Shown here: piece by piece, positions 9,810 through 18,943 of the stretch
Layout of the letters: every line of letters starts with the position of its first letter
How positions within the stretch are numbered: position 1 is the first letter of the stretch
From: Oscillibacter sp041859815
GTDB lineage: Bacteria > Bacillota > Clostridia > Oscillospirales > Oscillospiraceae
Reading direction: 5' to 3'
Length of the DNA: 64,000 nucleotides
Assembly (NCBI GenBank): GCA_041859815.1
Contig: JBFLFX010000001.1
Span: forward strand, 1-64,000
Notes under the pieces: generated by a model
What the model saw: the letters and a program-made list of their open reading frames with translations, nothing else
Told to the model about the DNA's origin: nothing
Database searches by the model: none
Program-made: the position numbers and the translations under genes

Positions 9810-10259
9810 TCAGCGGAGCCGCACCGTCCAGTTCCCGCCGCAAACCGCGTACTGAAATTCGGTAAGCGCGTCACTCTCCATCACCCGCAGCAGCTCCGGC
9901 AAATCGTCCACAGCGGGGATGTCTTTCAGGTCTTCCCGGTGCACCCACTCCATCGCCCCTTCCTCAGAGGATTCCAGTTCGCCGGAAAATTCGTCCGCCC
10001 GGAAGAGCAGCACCACATAGCGGCCGCCCTCGATGGGAAACTGCTTCACGCCGCAGAGCACCGGATGCGCCACGCGCAGCCCGGTTTCCTCCTTCATCTC
10101 CCGCGTCACGGCGTCTACAAAGGATTCCCCCGGCTCCACATGGCCGCCGGGCAGCGCGTAGCCGTGCCAATCCGCTTTGAACCGGTTCTGCAGGAGAATT
10201 TCTTCTCCGCGGCGCAGCAGGCACAGCACCGTCAGCTCCACGCGCTCCGTCCTGCCCAT
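9810..10259 (-). CDS. Nudix hydrolase
   Basis: A 149-residue MutT-like protein with a complete Nudix box, GHVEPGESFVDAVTREMKEE followed by TGL, matching Gx5Ex7REUxEExGU. The sequence is compact with no other domain; probable substrates are oxidised nucleotides or nucleoside diphosphate derivatives, not resolvable here. Its ATG overlaps the TGA of the upstream GrpB gene (TGATG), so the two are translationally coupled. Confidence 0.85.
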   Translation of the reverse strand: MGRTERVELTVLCLLRRGEEILLQNRFKADWHGYALPGGHVEPGESFVDAVTREMKEETGLRVAHPVLCGVKQFPIEGGRYVVLLFRADEFSGELESSEEGAMEWVHREDLKDIPAVDDLPELLRVMESDALTEFQYAVCGGNWTVRLR

Positions 10260-10798
10260 CAGTTCTCTCTCCCGTCAGGCGATTGGTTTGCCCATGCCGT
10301 CGCCCGGCATTCCAGATCCTTTACAAAGGCGTCCTTGCCGTCGCAGTATGCCCCAATATCCCACTCAAACTGGCGGGCAAGCCGGATTTTCAGTTTCCCG
10401 TACGCGGCGGCGTCCGCCGGGTGCGTACGGAGAAAATCCCGGACAGCCAGATGGCGGCGGATTTCCCCCGCGCTGCCCTGTCCGAACACATGGACATGAA
10501 CCGTCTCGCCGTCGCCCCAGCCCTTGCGGAAGTAGCGCCGCCCGGGAATGCCGTACTCCCCCATGGCCTCATAACCGGCCGCCGCAAACTGCGGATTTAC
10601 CGCGTCCACCGCCGTAATGTCCCGCACCACCGGCAGAATGTCGATAATCGGCTTTGCCGCAAGTCCCGGCACCGCCGTGCTGCCGATGTGATACACCGCC
10701 GCACAGTTCTCCCCCAGGATTTCCCGCACCACCGCCGCCTCTGCCGCGTACCGCGCCGCCCAGGCGGGGTCAAATTCCGTTACAACCACATGACGCAT
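10259..10798 (-). CDS. GrpB family protein (UPF0157)
   Basis: A 179-residue protein with the GrpB/UPF0157 signature HIGSTAVPGLAAKPIIDI and the downstream HVHVF segment. The family has a nucleotidyltransferase-like fold, is often found beside acetyltransferase or Nudix genes, and its reaction is not established. The ATG at 10798 has a GGGGGGA ribosome binding site; a longer frame to 10837 adds only 13 residues that are not conserved. It is the first gene of a two-gene unit with the Nudix hydrolase. Confidence 0.85.
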   Translation of the reverse strand: MRHVVVTEFDPAWAARYAAEAAVVREILGENCAAVYHIGSTAVPGLAAKPIIDILPVVRDITAVDAVNPQFAAAGYEAMGEYGIPGRRYFRKGWGDGETVHVHVFGQGSAGEIRRHLAVRDFLRTHPADAAAYGKLKIRLARQFEWDIGAYCDGKDAFVKDLECRATAWANQSPDGREN

Positions 10799-11305
10799 TT
10801 TCTTTTCCCCCCGTATCATTTTCGCGCATTCCCGCACAGGATCTCTCCGCCGTCACCGTGCGCGGATCGACCGCTTAGACACGCTCCGCACTTCAGGGAA
10901 GGCGGCTTCCCGGACGCGCTGTTTCCTCTATCATACAGAGTCCGTCAAAAAAATCAACCCGTTCCGCATTTACGCCTTATCTGCTGTTTTTTAATAGGTA
11001 TCCTCCCGTCAAAAGGCGCTCGGCGCGGTTTCAGGGGGACATTCCCCGCAGAACAGCCGGACGGCAGCGCGGTTTTGCCGTTCCCCCCTTGGGACCTGAA
11101 GTGCTCCGTTTTTCAGCAGAGGACAATTGTCTTTTCCTTTGTGATATGCTAAGATTCAACATAAGCAACAGGTATGGTGCGTCCGGCGAACCGTGCCGGG
11201 ACGATTTCGGAGCGGCAGCCTGCTTTTTCCCTTCCCGCCAGCTGTTCGACGCTTTTTTCGCTTCTGTCTCCGCGGAAACGCATTGTTGAAATTCGATGAT
11301 AAATG
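10799..11305. other. Divergent intergenic region, no gene seen
   Basis: About 500 bases between the minus-strand GrpB gene and the plus-strand nucleoside operon. Short open frames exist on both strands but none has a ribosome binding site, codon pattern or family resemblance that would support a gene. The right end carries the operon promoter. Confidence 0.6.
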
Positions 11306-11334
11306 TTGACAAATGTTAATCTCGATAGTATGAT
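11301..11334 (+). promoter_or_regulatory. Sigma-A promoter with tandem repeats, nucleoside operon
   Basis: TTGACA at 11306-11311 and TATGAT at 11329-11334 are separated by exactly 17 bases. The -35 region lies inside two 10-base direct repeats (AAATGTTGAC and AAATGTTAAT, 11301-11320). Tandem repeats over the -35 box are a plausible operator for the DeoR-type regulator encoded second in the operon; that link is inference. Confidence 0.75.
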
Positions 11335-11428
11335 TTGAACAAATGCCGAGCGAACACGGATTGAGCGGCCGATCCTCTCCGGAGCGATGGGTTCTGAGTC
11401 CGCGGGACTTTGCAAAGGGAGGAAGGAT

Positions 11429-12076
11429 ATGAACTATCGAGCGTTTCTTGTGGAATCCGGTAAAAAAATGCTGACGAAGGGCTTAACCGTGGAGACATGG
11501 GGCAACATCAGTGTGCGCGATCCGGAAACCGGCCTGATTTATCTGACACCGTCCGCAATGCCTTACAATGTGATTACGGAAGACGACGTCGTGGTAATGC
11601 GCCCCGACGGAAGTATCGAGGCCGGACATCGGAAGCCCACCGTGGAGGCGGGAATGCATCTGGGGATTCTCCGGGCAAGGCCGGAAATCAATGCGATCAT
11701 CCACACGCATCCCATCTATTCTCAGGTTTTCGCGGTGCTCCGCCGGCCGATTCCACCCATTATCGACGAGGCGGCGCAGGCGCTGGGCGGCGAAGTCCGC
11801 ACGGCGGAATATGCCCTGCCCGGCACGCCGGAGCTTGCGCAAAACGCGCAGAAAGCGCTGGGTGAGCACGGATCCGCCTGCCTGCTGGCCAATCACGGCG
11901 CAGTCTGCGTCGGCAGGGACATGGAGCAGGCTTTCCGCGTCTGCACGGTGTTGGAGATGACGGCGCAGATTTACTACATGGCGCTGTCCGTGGGCAAGCC
12001 CTCCGTGCTGTCCGACGATCTGGTGGCTTACATGCGGGATTTTGCGGAAAATCACTATGGGCAGGGCAAGGACTGA
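11429..12076 (+). CDS. Class II aldolase/adducin family protein
   Basis: A 215-residue zinc aldolase of the FucA/AraD family. Zinc-binding histidines are visible in IIHTHP (about residue 91-96) and in LLANHGAVCVG, with the ETW-like opening TVETWGNISVRDP typical of sugar-phosphate aldolases. It should cleave a ketose 1-phosphate such as fuculose-, ribulose- or 5-deoxyribulose-1-phosphate into DHAP and an aldehyde. The ATG at 11429 follows GGGAGGAAGGAT. It is the first gene of the operon, and the downstream MtnA-type isomerase makes a 1-phospho-ketopentose the likely substrate. Confidence 0.88.
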   Translation: MNYRAFLVESGKKMLTKGLTVETWGNISVRDPETGLIYLTPSAMPYNVITEDDVVVMRPDGSIEAGHRKPTVEAGMHLGILRARPEINAIIHTHPIYSQVFAVLRRPIPPIIDEAAQALGGEVRTAEYALPGTPELAQNAQKALGEHGSACLLANHGAVCVGRDMEQAFRVCTVLEMTAQIYYMALSVGKPSVLSDDLVAYMRDFAENHYGQGKD

Positions 12077-12094
12077 CGGAAGCGGTGAGGGAAG

Positions 12095-12901
12095 ATGAGA
12101 GCTCTGCCATATGCCAGAAAAAGGGAAATTTTAGAAATGCTGAAGCGCAGTGATTATATCGATGTGAATCAGCTCTCCCAAAAATTCAACGTCTCCTATA
12201 TGACGATCCATCGGGACTTAAAGGAGCTTGAGGACGCAGGTGCCGTTTCCCGCGTATACGGCGGCGTAGTTCCCAGCGAATCCGCCCGGAATCTCCAGGA
12301 AACCGGCGTCACCGGCGATCTGACGGTGGAAGAGCGCTTCGGCGTTTGCCAGAGGGAAAAGCGCTCCATGGCGCTGGCCGCCGCGGAATACGTCCGGGAC
12401 GGCGATATTATCTGCATGGACTCCAGCACCTCGGTGCTGCAGATGTGCCCGCTGCTGCACGACCGCAAAATCACCGTGGTGACCAACGGCGTCAATGTCG
12501 CCCTGCAGTTTTCCGACTCCGAGGCCGTGGAAGTGATGGTGGTGGGCGGCCTGCTGCGAAAATCCTCTCTCTCCCTCAGCGGAGTCGGAAACGAAGATCT
12601 GCTGCGGCACGTCAACATCAGCAAGTGCTTTATCTCGGCCACCGCTCTTTCTTTTGAGAAGGGCGTTACGGAGCTGAGCCTGGAGGAGAGCGAGAGCAAG
12701 CAGAAAATGTTTTCCCGCAGCGAAAAGCTCTTCGTTCTGGCGGATCACACCAAGTTGGGCAACGCCGCGCCCTATGTGGACTGCACCTGTGATCGGCTCT
12801 ACGCCGTCGTGACCGATCCGCACGATTGTCCCGGCGCGCAGGAAGAAAAATGCCTGGGGAATCTCCGTGAAAACGGGGTGCGCGTCCTTTTTGGAAAATA
12901 A
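12095..12901 (+). CDS. DeoR family transcriptional regulator
   Basis: A 268-residue regulator. The N-terminal winged helix-turn-helix (RKREILEMLKRSDYIDVNQL, then the SYMTIHRDLKELE recognition region) is classic DeoR, and the C-terminal DeoRC sugar-phosphate sensor has the DSSTSVLQM and VTNGVNVAL motifs. It probably represses its own operon and responds to a phosphorylated sugar intermediate. It lies 18 bases after the aldolase gene, with GTGAGGGAAG before the ATG. Confidence 0.9.
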   Translation: MRALPYARKREILEMLKRSDYIDVNQLSQKFNVSYMTIHRDLKELEDAGAVSRVYGGVVPSESARNLQETGVTGDLTVEERFGVCQREKRSMALAAAEYVRDGDIICMDSSTSVLQMCPLLHDRKITVVTNGVNVALQFSDSEAVEVMVVGGLLRKSSLSLSGVGNEDLLRHVNISKCFISATALSFEKGVTELSLEESESKQKMFSRSEKLFVLADHTKLGNAAPYVDCTCDRLYAVVTDPHDCPGAQEEKCLGNLRENGVRVLFGK

Positions 12902-13033
12902 GCGGGAAGCGGGTTCAGCCTTTCGCCGACGGATTCTGTCCGCCGACGGCACGGCAGCCGCAAAGCACGCGCGGAGATCGTTTTTTTTGCGATTTTCCGT
13001 GTGGAACGCAACGTGAAAGGAATGGTTCTTATA

Positions 13034-14101
13034 ATGAGCGAAATCAAGGAAGTTACCCATGTTGACAACGTCCGTCTCAGCGACGACCAAAAGCATGTCG
13101 TGATCATCGATCAGACGCAGCTTCCCAACCGGATGATCTATTTGACACTGGACGATGAGAAGAGCTGCTACGAGGCAATTTTAAAATTGCAGGTGCGGGG
13201 CGCTCCGGCCATCGGCATCTTTGCCGGCTACGCCATGTACGTGCTGAGCCGGCAGTATGCGGACAGACCGTACGCGGAGTTTGCCGCCGAGTTCCACCGG
13301 CAGAAGGAATACCTCAATTCCTCCCGCCCCACCGCCGTGAACCTGAGTTGGGCGCTGAACCGCGTGGAAAAGGTCGTCACGGGCAATGCCTCCCTTCCCG
13401 TCCGCGAAATTGTGGATCTGCTGAGGGAAGAAGCTGCCCGGATTCAGCGGGAAGACATCGCCATGTGCACTAAAATCTCCGAATACGGCCTGAGTCTGCT
13501 CCATGAGGGCGACGGCGTGCTGACCCACTGCAACGCGGGCCCGCTGGCCACCTCCCGCTACGGAACCGCCATCGGCCCCATGCTGCTGGGCCGGGAGCGC
13601 GGCATGAATTTCCACGTTTTTTCCGATGAGACCCGTCCCCTGCTGCAGGGAGCACGGCTGACCTCCTTTGAATTGCAGAAGGCCGGTGTGGACGTCACGC
13701 TGATCTGTGACAACATGGCCAGCATCGTCATGAAAAACGGCTGGGTGCAGGCCTGTTTCGTCGGCTGCGACCGCGTTGCCGCCAACGGCGACTTTGCCAA
13801 TAAAATCGGCACCTCCGGCGTGGCGATTCTGGCCAAGTACTACGGCATCCCCTTCTACACCCTGGGTCCCACCTCCACCGTGGACATGAGCTGCCCCGAC
13901 GGCGGCCATATTAAAATTGAGCTGCGCGACCCCAACGAGATCAAGGAGAAGTTCTATGCCGAACCCATGGCGCTGAAAGAAGTCAAGTGCTACAACCCCG
14001 CGTTTGACGTAACCGATCACAATCTGGTCACCGGCATCATCACGGAAAAGGGCATCTGCTACCCGCCGTTCTCCGACAGCCTGAAAAAGTTGTTTGAATA
14101 A
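13034..14101 (+). CDS. mtnA: S-methyl-5-thioribose-1-phosphate isomerase-like (MtnA family)
   Basis: A 355-residue aldose-ketose isomerase of the MtnA/eIF2B-related family. The catalytic cysteine region LTHCNAGPLATSRYGTAIGP and the acid/base aspartate region GCDRVAANGDFANKIGT are both intact. Members convert (5-methylthio- or 5-deoxy-) ribose-1-phosphate to the ribulose-1-phosphate form. With a phosphorylase and a class II aldolase in the same operon and no other methionine-salvage gene in view, a DHAP-shunt-type role is more likely than classical methionine salvage. The ATG at 13034 gives the family start (MSEIKEVTHVD); AAAGG lies about 13 bases upstream. Confidence 0.85.
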   Translation: MSEIKEVTHVDNVRLSDDQKHVVIIDQTQLPNRMIYLTLDDEKSCYEAILKLQVRGAPAIGIFAGYAMYVLSRQYADRPYAEFAAEFHRQKEYLNSSRPTAVNLSWALNRVEKVVTGNASLPVREIVDLLREEAARIQREDIAMCTKISEYGLSLLHEGDGVLTHCNAGPLATSRYGTAIGPMLLGRERGMNFHVFSDETRPLLQGARLTSFELQKAGVDVTLICDNMASIVMKNGWVQACFVGCDRVAANGDFANKIGTSGVAILAKYYGIPFYTLGPTSTVDMSCPDGGHIKIELRDPNEIKEKFYAEPMALKEVKCYNPAFDVTDHNLVTGIITEKGICYPPFSDSLKKLFE

Positions 14102-14173
14102 TTCCGGATTACGGTCGAAAGACTGTAAATAAAAATTTTTGAGGAACATTGGATCGTGAAAGGAGCAAAATTC

Positions 14174-15319
14174 ATGAAAAAGAAGCTCAAGGTAATCCTG
14201 TCCGTTTTGTCCCTGGTCGCCATTATGGTGTCCCTTGTGGGCTGCGGCAATTCCGGCAAGTCTGCTTCCGCCGCCAAGTCTGCTTCCGGCAAAACCAAGC
14301 TGAAAATCTGCATCATTACTTCCTCCGGCGTGGATGACGGCTCTTTCAACCAGAATTGCTATGAGGGCATTCAGGATTTTCTGAAAAGCCACTCCGACTG
14401 TAAGGTCACCGACATCAAGGAATCCGATTACAACCAGTTGATCCCCACTGTGCAGAAAGTGGTCGGCGACTACGACGTATTCGTGCTGCCCGGCTACAAC
14501 TTTGCCGGCATCGGCGACATCGCCAAAGCCAATCCCACGAAAAAGTTCATCGTGGTGGACTCCACCATCACCGACTCCAAGGGCAAGAAAGTCACTCTGG
14601 ACAATGTTTACACCATGACCTTTGCCGAGCAGGAGGGCGGCTTCTTCGCGGGTGTCGCCGCCGCGCTGACCACCAAGGCCAACAAGGTCGCCGTCGTCAA
14701 CGGCATGGCCTTCCCCTCCAACATCAACTATGAGTATGGCTTCATGTCCGGCGTGAACTATGCAAACGCCAAATACGGCACCAAAGCCAAGTGTGTGGAG
14801 CTGCCCTCTTACGCGGGCACCGATCTCAAGGGCAAGAAAGTCGGCGGTAACTATATCGGCGACTTTACCGATGAAAACACCGGCAAGGTGGTCGGTTCCG
14901 CGCTGATCAATAAGGGCTGCGATATCCTGTTTGTGGCGGCCGGCGCCGCGGGCAACGGCGTGTTTACCGCCGCGAAGGAAGCCAAGGACGTGTATGTCAT
15001 CGGCTGTGACGTCGATCAGTTTAAGGACGGTAAAAACGGCTCTTCCAACATCATTTTGACCTCCGCGCTGAAGGTCATGGATGTCAACGTACAAAAACAG
15101 CTGACCGCCATCTATAACGGCACCTTCAAGGGCGGCGACGCAATGCTGAACGCAGGCACCGATTCCACCGGCTATGTTTCCGAAAAAGGCCATCAGCAGC
15201 TGTCCGACGACGCTCTGGCCAAGCTGGCCGATTGCTACAAGCTGGCCAAGGCGGGCACCATTAAGCCGGCTTCCAGCACCAACGGCTATACACCCACCAA
15301 TTTCCCGGGTTTAAAATAA
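14174..15319 (+). CDS. BMP family nucleoside-binding lipoprotein
   Basis: A 381-residue substrate-binding protein. The signal peptide ends in a lipobox (LVGC, Cys at about residue 24) followed by a Ser/Ala/Lys-rich linker, so it is anchored to the outer face of the membrane. The body shows the BMP/PnrA pattern: SSGVDDGSFNQNCYEGIQ, and the ADxEGGFFAG-like segment FAEQEGGFFAGVAAAL. The family binds purine or other nucleosides. AAAGGAG precedes the ATG at 14174. It is the capture component of the ABC transporter encoded from 16201. Confidence 0.9.
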   Translation: MKKKLKVILSVLSLVAIMVSLVGCGNSGKSASAAKSASGKTKLKICIITSSGVDDGSFNQNCYEGIQDFLKSHSDCKVTDIKESDYNQLIPTVQKVVGDYDVFVLPGYNFAGIGDIAKANPTKKFIVVDSTITDSKGKKVTLDNVYTMTFAEQEGGFFAGVAAALTTKANKVAVVNGMAFPSNINYEYGFMSGVNYANAKYGTKAKCVELPSYAGTDLKGKKVGGNYIGDFTDENTGKVVGSALINKGCDILFVAAGAAGNGVFTAAKEAKDVYVIGCDVDQFKDGKNGSSNIILTSALKVMDVNVQKQLTAIYNGTFKGGDAMLNAGTDSTGYVSEKGHQQLSDDALAKLADCYKLAKAGTIKPASSTNGYTPTNFPGLK

Positions 15320-15335
15320 GTAAGGAGAATTTCAA

Positions 15336-16067
15336 ATGGCAAAAGAATCTATTTCCGCAAGTATTTCCCTGGACGAGGGCAACGAGATCGCCAAGGTTGT
15401 CCTGATGCCCGGCGATCCCCTGCGCGCCAAGTTCGTTGCGGAGCACTATCTGGAAAATCCGGTGTGCTTTAACACGGTTCGCAACATGCTGGGTTACACT
15501 GGAACCTACAAGGGCAAAAAAATTTCCGTCATGGGCAGCGGCATGGGCATTCCGTCCATGGGCCTCTATGCCACGGAACTTTACACGCAGTTTGACGTGG
15601 ACGCCATTATCCGCATCGGTTCCGCCGGCGGGCTGTGCGATCGGGTCAAGCTGCGGGACGTGGTCATCGCCATGGGTGCGTCCACCAATTCCGCTTACGG
15701 CGAGGGGTACGATTTTCCCGGCCTGCTGGCTCCCGTCGCGGACTACGGAATGCTTGCCGACGCTGTGAAGGCGGCAGAGGAACTGAAGGTTCACGCCGTG
15801 GTCGGCTCCGTTTATTCTTCCGATCATTTTTACTATCCCCGCCCCAACATCAATCAGCAGCTGCGTGACATGGGACAGCTGGCGGTGGAAATGGAAACCG
15901 CGGGCCTTTACTGGACGGCTATCGGCTGCCATAAGAAGGCGCTGAGCCTGCTGACGATTTCCGATCACCTCTTTACCGGCGAGGCAATGACCGCCCTGGA
16001 GCGGCAGGAATCGTTCCACGATATGATGGAAGTAGCACTGGAAACCGCCTGGCATACTGTAGACTGA
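15336..16067 (+). CDS. deoD: Purine nucleoside phosphorylase, DeoD type
   Basis: A 243-residue hexameric-type nucleoside phosphorylase. Recognisable motifs are VLMPGDPLRAKF (phosphate site), GSGMGIPSMGLY, IRIGSAGGLCDRVKLRDVVI, and AVEMETAGLYW (ribose contact), with the catalytic Asp in ISDHLFTGE. It splits purine (deoxy)nucleosides to base and pentose-1-phosphate. TAAGGAG lies 8 bases before the ATG. In this operon its pentose-1-phosphate product would feed the MtnA-type isomerase. Confidence 0.92.
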   Translation: MAKESISASISLDEGNEIAKVVLMPGDPLRAKFVAEHYLENPVCFNTVRNMLGYTGTYKGKKISVMGSGMGIPSMGLYATELYTQFDVDAIIRIGSAGGLCDRVKLRDVVIAMGASTNSAYGEGYDFPGLLAPVADYGMLADAVKAAEELKVHAVVGSVYSSDHFYYPRPNINQQLRDMGQLAVEMETAGLYWTAIGCHKKALSLLTISDHLFTGEAMTALERQESFHDMMEVALETAWHTVD

Positions 16068-16074
16068 TGTCTTT

Positions 16075-16116
16075 CAGTGCTGCCCCTCCCGCGTGTTCGC
16101 GGGAGGGACAGCACTG
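16075..16116 (+). other. Long intra-operon RNA hairpin
   Basis: An inverted repeat of 19 bp with one C/A mismatch (16075-16093 with 16098-16116) closes on a TGTT loop. No T-run follows, so it is not a simple terminator. It lies between the phosphorylase and ATPase genes, where it could stabilise the upstream mRNA or adjust expression of the transporter. Confidence 0.7.
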
Positions 16117-16200
16117 CGTACTTTCCGGGCTGTGCCCGGCCGCTCCGCAAAGGTCAGCGGAGTATCAAAATCCCGCTCTGGAAAAGCGAGGGGAGTTAAC

Positions 16201-17733
16201 ATGGAAGATTACGTTGTGGAAATGCGCCACATTACGAAGCGTTTTCCGGGCATTGTTGCCAATGACGACGTCAGCATTCAGGTCAGGCGCGGCGAAGTCT
16301 ACGCGCTGCTGGGCGAAAACGGCGCAGGCAAATCCACGCTGATGAGCATGCTCTTCGGCATGTATCAGCCTGACGGAGGAGAAATTCTGATCGGGGGAAA
16401 GCCCGTTCACTTCCGTTCCTCCAACGACGCCGCCGCCCACAGCATCGGCATGGTTCATCAGCATTTCAAGCTGGTAGGCAACTACACAGTGGCGGAAAAT
16501 ATCGTGCTGGGCGTGGAGCCTATGAAAAAGGCGCTGGGGCTTTTCCCCTGCGTGGATTTGAAAACGGCCAACCGCCAGATTGCGGAATTGTCCAGAAACT
16601 ACGGTCTGGAAGTCAATCCCACGGACAGGATTGAGGACATTCCCGTCTCCGTCCGGCAGCGCGTGGAAATTCTGAAGATGCTCTACCGCAAGGCGGAGAT
16701 CCTGATCTTCGACGAGCCCACCGCCGTCCTGACGCCGCAGGAGATTGAATTCCTGCTGAAAATTATCGACGGCCTGCGCCAAAGCGGCAAAACTATCATC
16801 CTGATTACCCATAAAATCGAAGAAATTAAGAAAATTGCGGATCGCTGCGCCATTCTGTACCGCGGGCGTCTGGTGGATGTGCTGGACGTAAAGTCCTCTT
16901 CCCCGCAGGAAATGGCCAACCTGATGGTGGGCCGCGAAGTGGACTTTAATTCCCATAAGTCTCCCGCGAACTTCCGGAAAACCATCTTGGAAGTGGAGCA
17001 TCTGACCGTACGCAACGCCAACAAATTTGAGGTGGTCAAGGACGTGTCCTTTGGCATCCGGGGCGGCGAGATCTTTGCCATCGCGGGCGTCTCCGGCAAC
17101 GGCCAGGTGGAGGTCGCCGACGCCATCGCCGGGATGATGAAAGTTTCCGGCGGCACCGTGAAATTCTGCGGCCGGGATATTACAAATCTTCCCATCCGAC
17201 AGCGGACGGAGGCCGGCATCTCCTATATTCCGGAAGATCGGCAGGGCACGGGCGTGTTTCTGGATTTCAATCTGGGGGACAATTTGGCCCTGCGGAAATA
17301 CTACAAGGCACCGTTTGCCCACAGGGGGATTCTCCGCTTCAGTCAGTTTGCATCCTACGCCAACGATCTGATTGACCGCTACGACATCCGCTGCGGCCAG
17401 GGGCGGAAAACCTCCCTGCGCTCCATGAGCGGCGGCAATCAGCAGAAGGCGATTATCGCGCGCGAAATTGAAGAACACGCAAAGCTCATCATCTTCGTGC
17501 AGCCCACCCGCGGGCTGGACATCGGCGCCATTGAGAACATTCACCGTCAGATTCTGGCGGAGCGCGACCGCGGCGTCGCCATTCTACTGGTCTCCCTGGA
17601 GCTGGATGAAATTATGGAGCTGGCGGATACCATCGGCGTCATTTACAATGGCCAGCTCCTGAAAACCGCGCCGGCCAGCACCCTGACTTCCCACGATGTC
17701 GGCCGGTACATGATGGGGGTGAAGGAAGCATGA
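16201..17733 (+). CDS. Nucleoside ABC transporter ATPase (RbsA/NupO-like, two ABC domains)
   Basis: A 510-residue protein with two tandem ABC domains. The first has Walker A GENGAGKS, a degenerate signature (IPVSVRQRVEILK) and Walker B ILIFDEPTAVLTPQE. The second has the usual altered P-loop GVSGNGQ and signature SGGNQQKAIIARE. This is the standard organisation of BMP-type nucleoside and RbsA-type sugar importers. GGGGAGTTAAC precedes the ATG. Its stop overlaps the next start (ATGA). Confidence 0.92.
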   Translation: MEDYVVEMRHITKRFPGIVANDDVSIQVRRGEVYALLGENGAGKSTLMSMLFGMYQPDGGEILIGGKPVHFRSSNDAAAHSIGMVHQHFKLVGNYTVAENIVLGVEPMKKALGLFPCVDLKTANRQIAELSRNYGLEVNPTDRIEDIPVSVRQRVEILKMLYRKAEILIFDEPTAVLTPQEIEFLLKIIDGLRQSGKTIILITHKIEEIKKIADRCAILYRGRLVDVLDVKSSSPQEMANLMVGREVDFNSHKSPANFRKTILEVEHLTVRNANKFEVVKDVSFGIRGGEIFAIAGVSGNGQVEVADAIAGMMKVSGGTVKFCGRDITNLPIRQRTEAGISYIPEDRQGTGVFLDFNLGDNLALRKYYKAPFAHRGILRFSQFASYANDLIDRYDIRCGQGRKTSLRSMSGGNQQKAIIAREIEEHAKLIIFVQPTRGLDIGAIENIHRQILAERDRGVAILLVSLELDEIMELADTIGVIYNGQLLKTAPASTLTSHDVGRYMMGVKEA

Positions 17734-18941
17734 AAGGGAAAAACAGTCCTCACCGCTTTGCGGCTCTGCTGGACAGCGAAAAATGGTCCGGCATCAGCAT
17801 CCCCATCCTCAGCGTTATCCTGTCCCTGATCACCGCCAGCATCATGCTGCTGATTATGGGAAAGAACCCGCTGATTGCCTTTCTCAGCTTCCTGCAGGGC
17901 TCCGGCTTTGTCCCCAAGGCAAGCTATGGCGGCGGCAGCGGCATCCTGACTGATTTTTTTCAGTTTCTCAGCATCATGGCCCCCATGCTGCTGGCCTCTC
18001 TGGGCTTTATCATGGCATTCCGCTCCGGTCTTTTCAACATCGGCATTTCCGGTCAAATGCTGGCCTCCGGCTTCCTGGCCACGGCGCTCGTCGGATACGG
18101 CCATATGAGCTCCTGGCTGGCAAAGCCGCTGGTCTTGCTCATTGGAATTGTGGCAGGCGGCCTGCTGGGCGCATTCGTCGGTTTTCTGAAGTACCGTTTT
18201 AACGTGCATGAGGTGGTTTCCACCATTATGCTGAACTACATCATCAGCTATCTCACCGGCTTTTTCATCGACGACCGCTTTGTCGATCCGCTGACCCGTT
18301 CCATGCGAATCTGCTCCGAGCAAGCCCGCCTGACATGGGACAACGTGACCATCGGCGGCGTCTACTGCAGCATCCCGCTGGGCATTTTTGTGGCGCTGGC
18401 CGTGGCGTTCGCGGTGAAATTCATTTTTGATAAAACCGTGTTCGGCTTTGAGCTGCGGGCAGTTGGATCCAATCCCATCTGCGCAAAATACACCGGCATT
18501 CAAGTGGGCCGCCGCATCGTCGTGGCGCTGATGCTCTCCGGTATGCTGGCAGGTCTTGCGGGCGTTACCTATTATTGCGGTTACTTCAACACCATCGTCC
18601 CCAAGACGCTGCCCTCCCTGGGCTATGACGCCATCGCGGTGGCGCTGCTGGGCAATTCCAGCCCCATCGGCTGCATCTTCTCCTCCGTCCTGATTACGAT
18701 TTTCCAAAACGGCAGCGACTACATGAGCTCTACCCTCGGCGTCGCCAAGGAGATTGCCTCGCTGATCACCGGAATCCTGCTGCTGTTCTCCGCCTGCGGC
18801 GGATATTTCCGATATCTGGCTCACCGAAAGCTGGAAGCCGCAGAGGACGCAGAGCTGGCACGGAAAACCGCCGCAGAGGCCGCAAAGGAGTCCGCTGAGG
18901 CGCCTGCCGCCGAAAACGGCGGCGGAGAGGAGGGGAAATAG
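17730..18941 (+). CDS. Nucleoside ABC transporter permease (NupP-like)
   Basis: A 403-residue polytopic membrane protein of the BPD_transp_2 family, with the conserved GLFNIGISGQM segment and FELRAVGSNPICAKYTGI coupling loop. The last 45 residues are a charged Ala/Glu/Lys tail in the cytoplasm. It starts within the stop of the ATPase gene and ends 2 bases before the second permease, so all three are translationally coupled. Confidence 0.9.
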   Translation: MKGKNSPHRFAALLDSEKWSGISIPILSVILSLITASIMLLIMGKNPLIAFLSFLQGSGFVPKASYGGGSGILTDFFQFLSIMAPMLLASLGFIMAFRSGLFNIGISGQMLASGFLATALVGYGHMSSWLAKPLVLLIGIVAGGLLGAFVGFLKYRFNVHEVVSTIMLNYIISYLTGFFIDDRFVDPLTRSMRICSEQARLTWDNVTIGGVYCSIPLGIFVALAVAFAVKFIFDKTVFGFELRAVGSNPICAKYTGIQVGRRIVVALMLSGMLAGLAGVTYYCGYFNTIVPKTLPSLGYDAIAVALLGNSSPIGCIFSSVLITIFQNGSDYMSSTLGVAKEIASLITGILLLFSACGGYFRYLAHRKLEAAEDAELARKTAAEAAKESAEAPAAENGGGEEGK

Positions 18942-18943
18942 CC

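Noticed and set aside
13181..15193. Very long minus-strand frame opposite mtnA and the BMP gene
   Set aside because: It is the shadow of GC-rich coding sequence on the plus strand; His/Gly/Val/Asp-rich composition without motifs.
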